NCBI GenBank assembly: GCA_002928875.1
Contig: PERO01000017.1
Location: 1-64,000, forward strand
Length of the DNA stretch: 64,000 bases
From: Methylobacterium sp.
GTDB lineage: Bacteria > Pseudomonadota > Alphaproteobacteria > Rhizobiales > Beijerinckiaceae
Direction: 5' to 3'
Shown here: positions 61,284 to 64,000 of the stretch, piece by piece
Layout: every line of letters starts with the position of its first letter
Position numbering within the stretch: the stretch's first letter is position 1
The notes under the pieces: model-generated
Told to the model about the DNA's origin: nothing
Databases searched by the model: none
The model's input: the letters and a program-made list of their open reading frames with translations, nothing else
Program-made: the position numbers and the translations under genes

Positions 61284-62576
61284 ATGACGCAACAGGGATT
61301 GGTGACGACGCCCTTCGGGCGGCGAACGCTGTCGCTTGGCCTGATCGCCACGCAGCAGCAGGCAAGGGCGGTTCAACCCGAGAAGACCGTCCACAAGTGG
61401 AAAATCTTCCAGGCGATCACGGAAGCCAAGGACAGGCTTGGCCTGCCTGACAGGGCGATTGCCGTGCTCTCGGCGCTTCTGTCGTTCCATCAGGAGACGA
61501 TGCTGGTTGCGGGCGAGACGCCGATCGTCTTCCCCTCGAACGAGAAGCTTTGCCAGCGCGCCCATGGCATCGCGCCGGCGACGCTCCGGCGGCATCTCGC
61601 AGCGCTCGTGGAGGCCGGCATCGTGATCCGCAGGGACAGCCCCAACGGCAAGCGCTACGCCCGGCGCGGGATGGATGGCGAAGTGAGCCTCGCCTTCGGG
61701 TTCGAGCTGACGCCGCTCGTCGCGCGGGCCGAGGAATTCGAAGCGCTTGCGGCCGAGGTTCAGGCGGAGCGCCGGGCGCTGAGGCTCGCGCGGGAGCGCA
61801 TCACGCTGGCGCGCCGCGACATCACCAAGATGATCCTGCTCGGCATGGAAGAGGCGCTTCCCGGAGATTGGCAGGGCCTGCACGGGCAATATCTCGTGGC
61901 TGTGGGGCGCCTGAAGCGCTCATCAGACCTCGCTGATCTGCAGGCGATTGCGGCCGATCTCGAGGGCTTCGCGGGAGATATCCTGAAGCACCTGGAACTC
62001 TTCACGAATTCCTCAGATTCAAGCGCCAATGAGTCCCATTCCGAGCGCCACAAACAGAATTCAAAACCAGACCTTCACGAATCTGAACCTGCTTTCAAGA
62101 AAGACAGGAGCGGCGAGCGCCAGTCCGATCCTGAGACCCTTGGTTCGGCTCAAGCGGAGCAGGGGAGGGAAGGGGAGGCGGTCGCAATGGGGCCATCCCG
62201 GCCGAGCCCGGGCACGCCGCTGCCGATGGTGCTCGAGGCCTGCCCGGATATCCGCGATTACATCCCCGGACAGGAGGCGCCGGACGCCTCACCGCCCAAC
62301 TGGGCCGAATTCCTGAAGGCCGCCGAGCTTGTCAGGGCCATGCTCGGGATTTCGCCCGATGCCTGGCGCGATGCGGTGGAGACCATGGGGCAGGCCGATG
62401 CCGCGATCGTCGTCGCGGCGATCCTGCAGAAGGGCGATGAAGTCCGCTTCCCCGGCGGCTATCTCCGGGCGCTGACCGAGAAGAAGCGCGAGGGGCAATT
62501 CTCCGTCGGGCCCATCCTCATGGCGCTGATCGGCACGAAACTGAAGGCGATGCGGGGCGGGAAGGGCGCGGTGTGA
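61284..62576 (+). CDS. repC: Replication initiator RepC
   Basis: 430 residues with the usual RepC layout. A conserved N-terminal winged-helix DNA-binding domain includes the opening TTPFGRRTLS, PEKTVHKWKIFQAITEAKD, LLSFHQETM and the block FPSNEKLCQRAHGIAPATLR. It is joined by a variable polar linker (about 240-300) to a C-terminal domain containing LVRAMLGISPDAWRDAVETMGQADAA. RepC starts replication and normally acts at an origin within its own gene. Preceded by the antisense RNA and the SD-masking hairpin. Confidence 0.95.
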   Translation: MTQQGLVTTPFGRRTLSLGLIATQQQARAVQPEKTVHKWKIFQAITEAKDRLGLPDRAIAVLSALLSFHQETMLVAGETPIVFPSNEKLCQRAHGIAPATLRRHLAALVEAGIVIRRDSPNGKRYARRGMDGEVSLAFGFELTPLVARAEEFEALAAEVQAERRALRLARERITLARRDITKMILLGMEEALPGDWQGLHGQYLVAVGRLKRSSDLADLQAIAADLEGFAGDILKHLELFTNSSDSSANESHSERHKQNSKPDLHESEPAFKKDRSGERQSDPETLGSAQAEQGREGEAVAMGPSRPSPGTPLPMVLEACPDIRDYIPGQEAPDASPPNWAEFLKAAELVRAMLGISPDAWRDAVETMGQADAAIVVAAILQKGDEVRFPGGYLRALTEKKREGQFSVGPILMALIGTKLKAMRGGKGAV

Positions 62577-62616
62577 ACCACGCGCAAACCGATTGCCAAA
62601 GAACGGAATGCGCATG

Positions 62617-62646
62617 AAAAAGCCCGGCGGTACGGGACCGCCGGGC
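62617..62646 (-). terminator. katG: Rho-independent terminator of katG
   Basis: Perfect 10-bp stem GCCCGGCGGT/ACCGCCGGGC with a 5-nt loop; read on the minus strand it is followed by TTTTT (61 bp by position left of 62622). It lies 25 bp after the katG stop and may also block read-through towards repC. Confidence 0.88.
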
Positions 62647-62671
62647 GCTGGGTGGGGTTCGCGCGGCCCGT

Positions 62672-64000
<1,329 letters not shown>

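Overview
The window is GC-rich alphaproteobacterial DNA, most likely from a member of the Hyphomicrobiales. It carries a complete repABC replication and partition locus (58.7-62.6 kb) with parS sites matching the GTTNNCNGCNGNNAAC consensus, so it lies on a chromid, megaplasmid or other secondary replicon. A 105-bp palindromic intergenic element at 30.8 kb resembles a repeat common in Hyphomicrobiales genomes. No rRNA, tRNA, CRISPR array, phage or transposase gene was seen. Nearly all of the sequence is coding, in tightly packed, often ATGA-coupled operons.

Layout. 0-6.5 kb: a sugar-type ABC importer operon with a histidinol/sulfopropanediol-dehydrogenase-like enzyme and a SnoaL-like protein, divergent from a two-domain SnoaL-like protein; LacI-type operators lie between them. 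6.6-8.2 kb: an AhpD-like protein divergent from a LysR regulator. 8.2-11.9 kb: a DevBCA/MacB-type export operon with a TetR regulator. 12-15.9 kb: cobalamin genes (cobU/P, cobQ, cbiB, btuF). 16.1-17.1 kb: a periplasmic catalase-related protein with a clear terminator. 17.3-19.8 kb: a UDP-HexNAc dehydrogenase and a secreted polysaccharide lyase. 19.9-30.8 kb: one long operon made of a catalytically dead ABC-exporter-like protein, a cNMP-binding-like protein without ligand residues, a membrane protein with heme-type histidines, a [2Fe-2S] domain and an altered class III cyclase domain, and then a complete peptide-type ABC importer. 30.9-36.5 kb: four coupled glycosyltransferase genes, one fused to a deacetylase domain. 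36.8-38.6 kb: two small secreted Cys proteins and a Sco protein.

38.6-43.7 kb: a metallophosphoesterase, a patatin, an NDH-2, a 3-hydroxybutyrate dehydrogenase and a peroxiredoxin-like protein. 43.7-46.6 kb: an MFS/LysR operon with two small genes. 46.8-48.7 kb: an intact receptor-type class III cyclase. 48.9-53.1 kb: a TAXI-TRAP importer with DgoK. 53.4-58.1 kb: an iorA-iorB-soxX-soxY-soxZ-soxA operon without soxB or soxCD. 58.3-64 kb: a lone Ada zinc domain, repABC with antisense RNA, and the 3' part of katG.

The most unusual object is the operon at 19.9-30.8 kb. Three consecutive proteins of signalling or transport families have each lost the residues that define their activity, yet keep intact frames and overlapping start/stop codons with a functional-looking peptide importer. 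It looks like a redox- or heme-sensing membrane complex built from repurposed domains. That function is inference. The iorAB-soxXYZA operon and the repeat element that supplies the stop codons of two convergent genes also deserve a second look.
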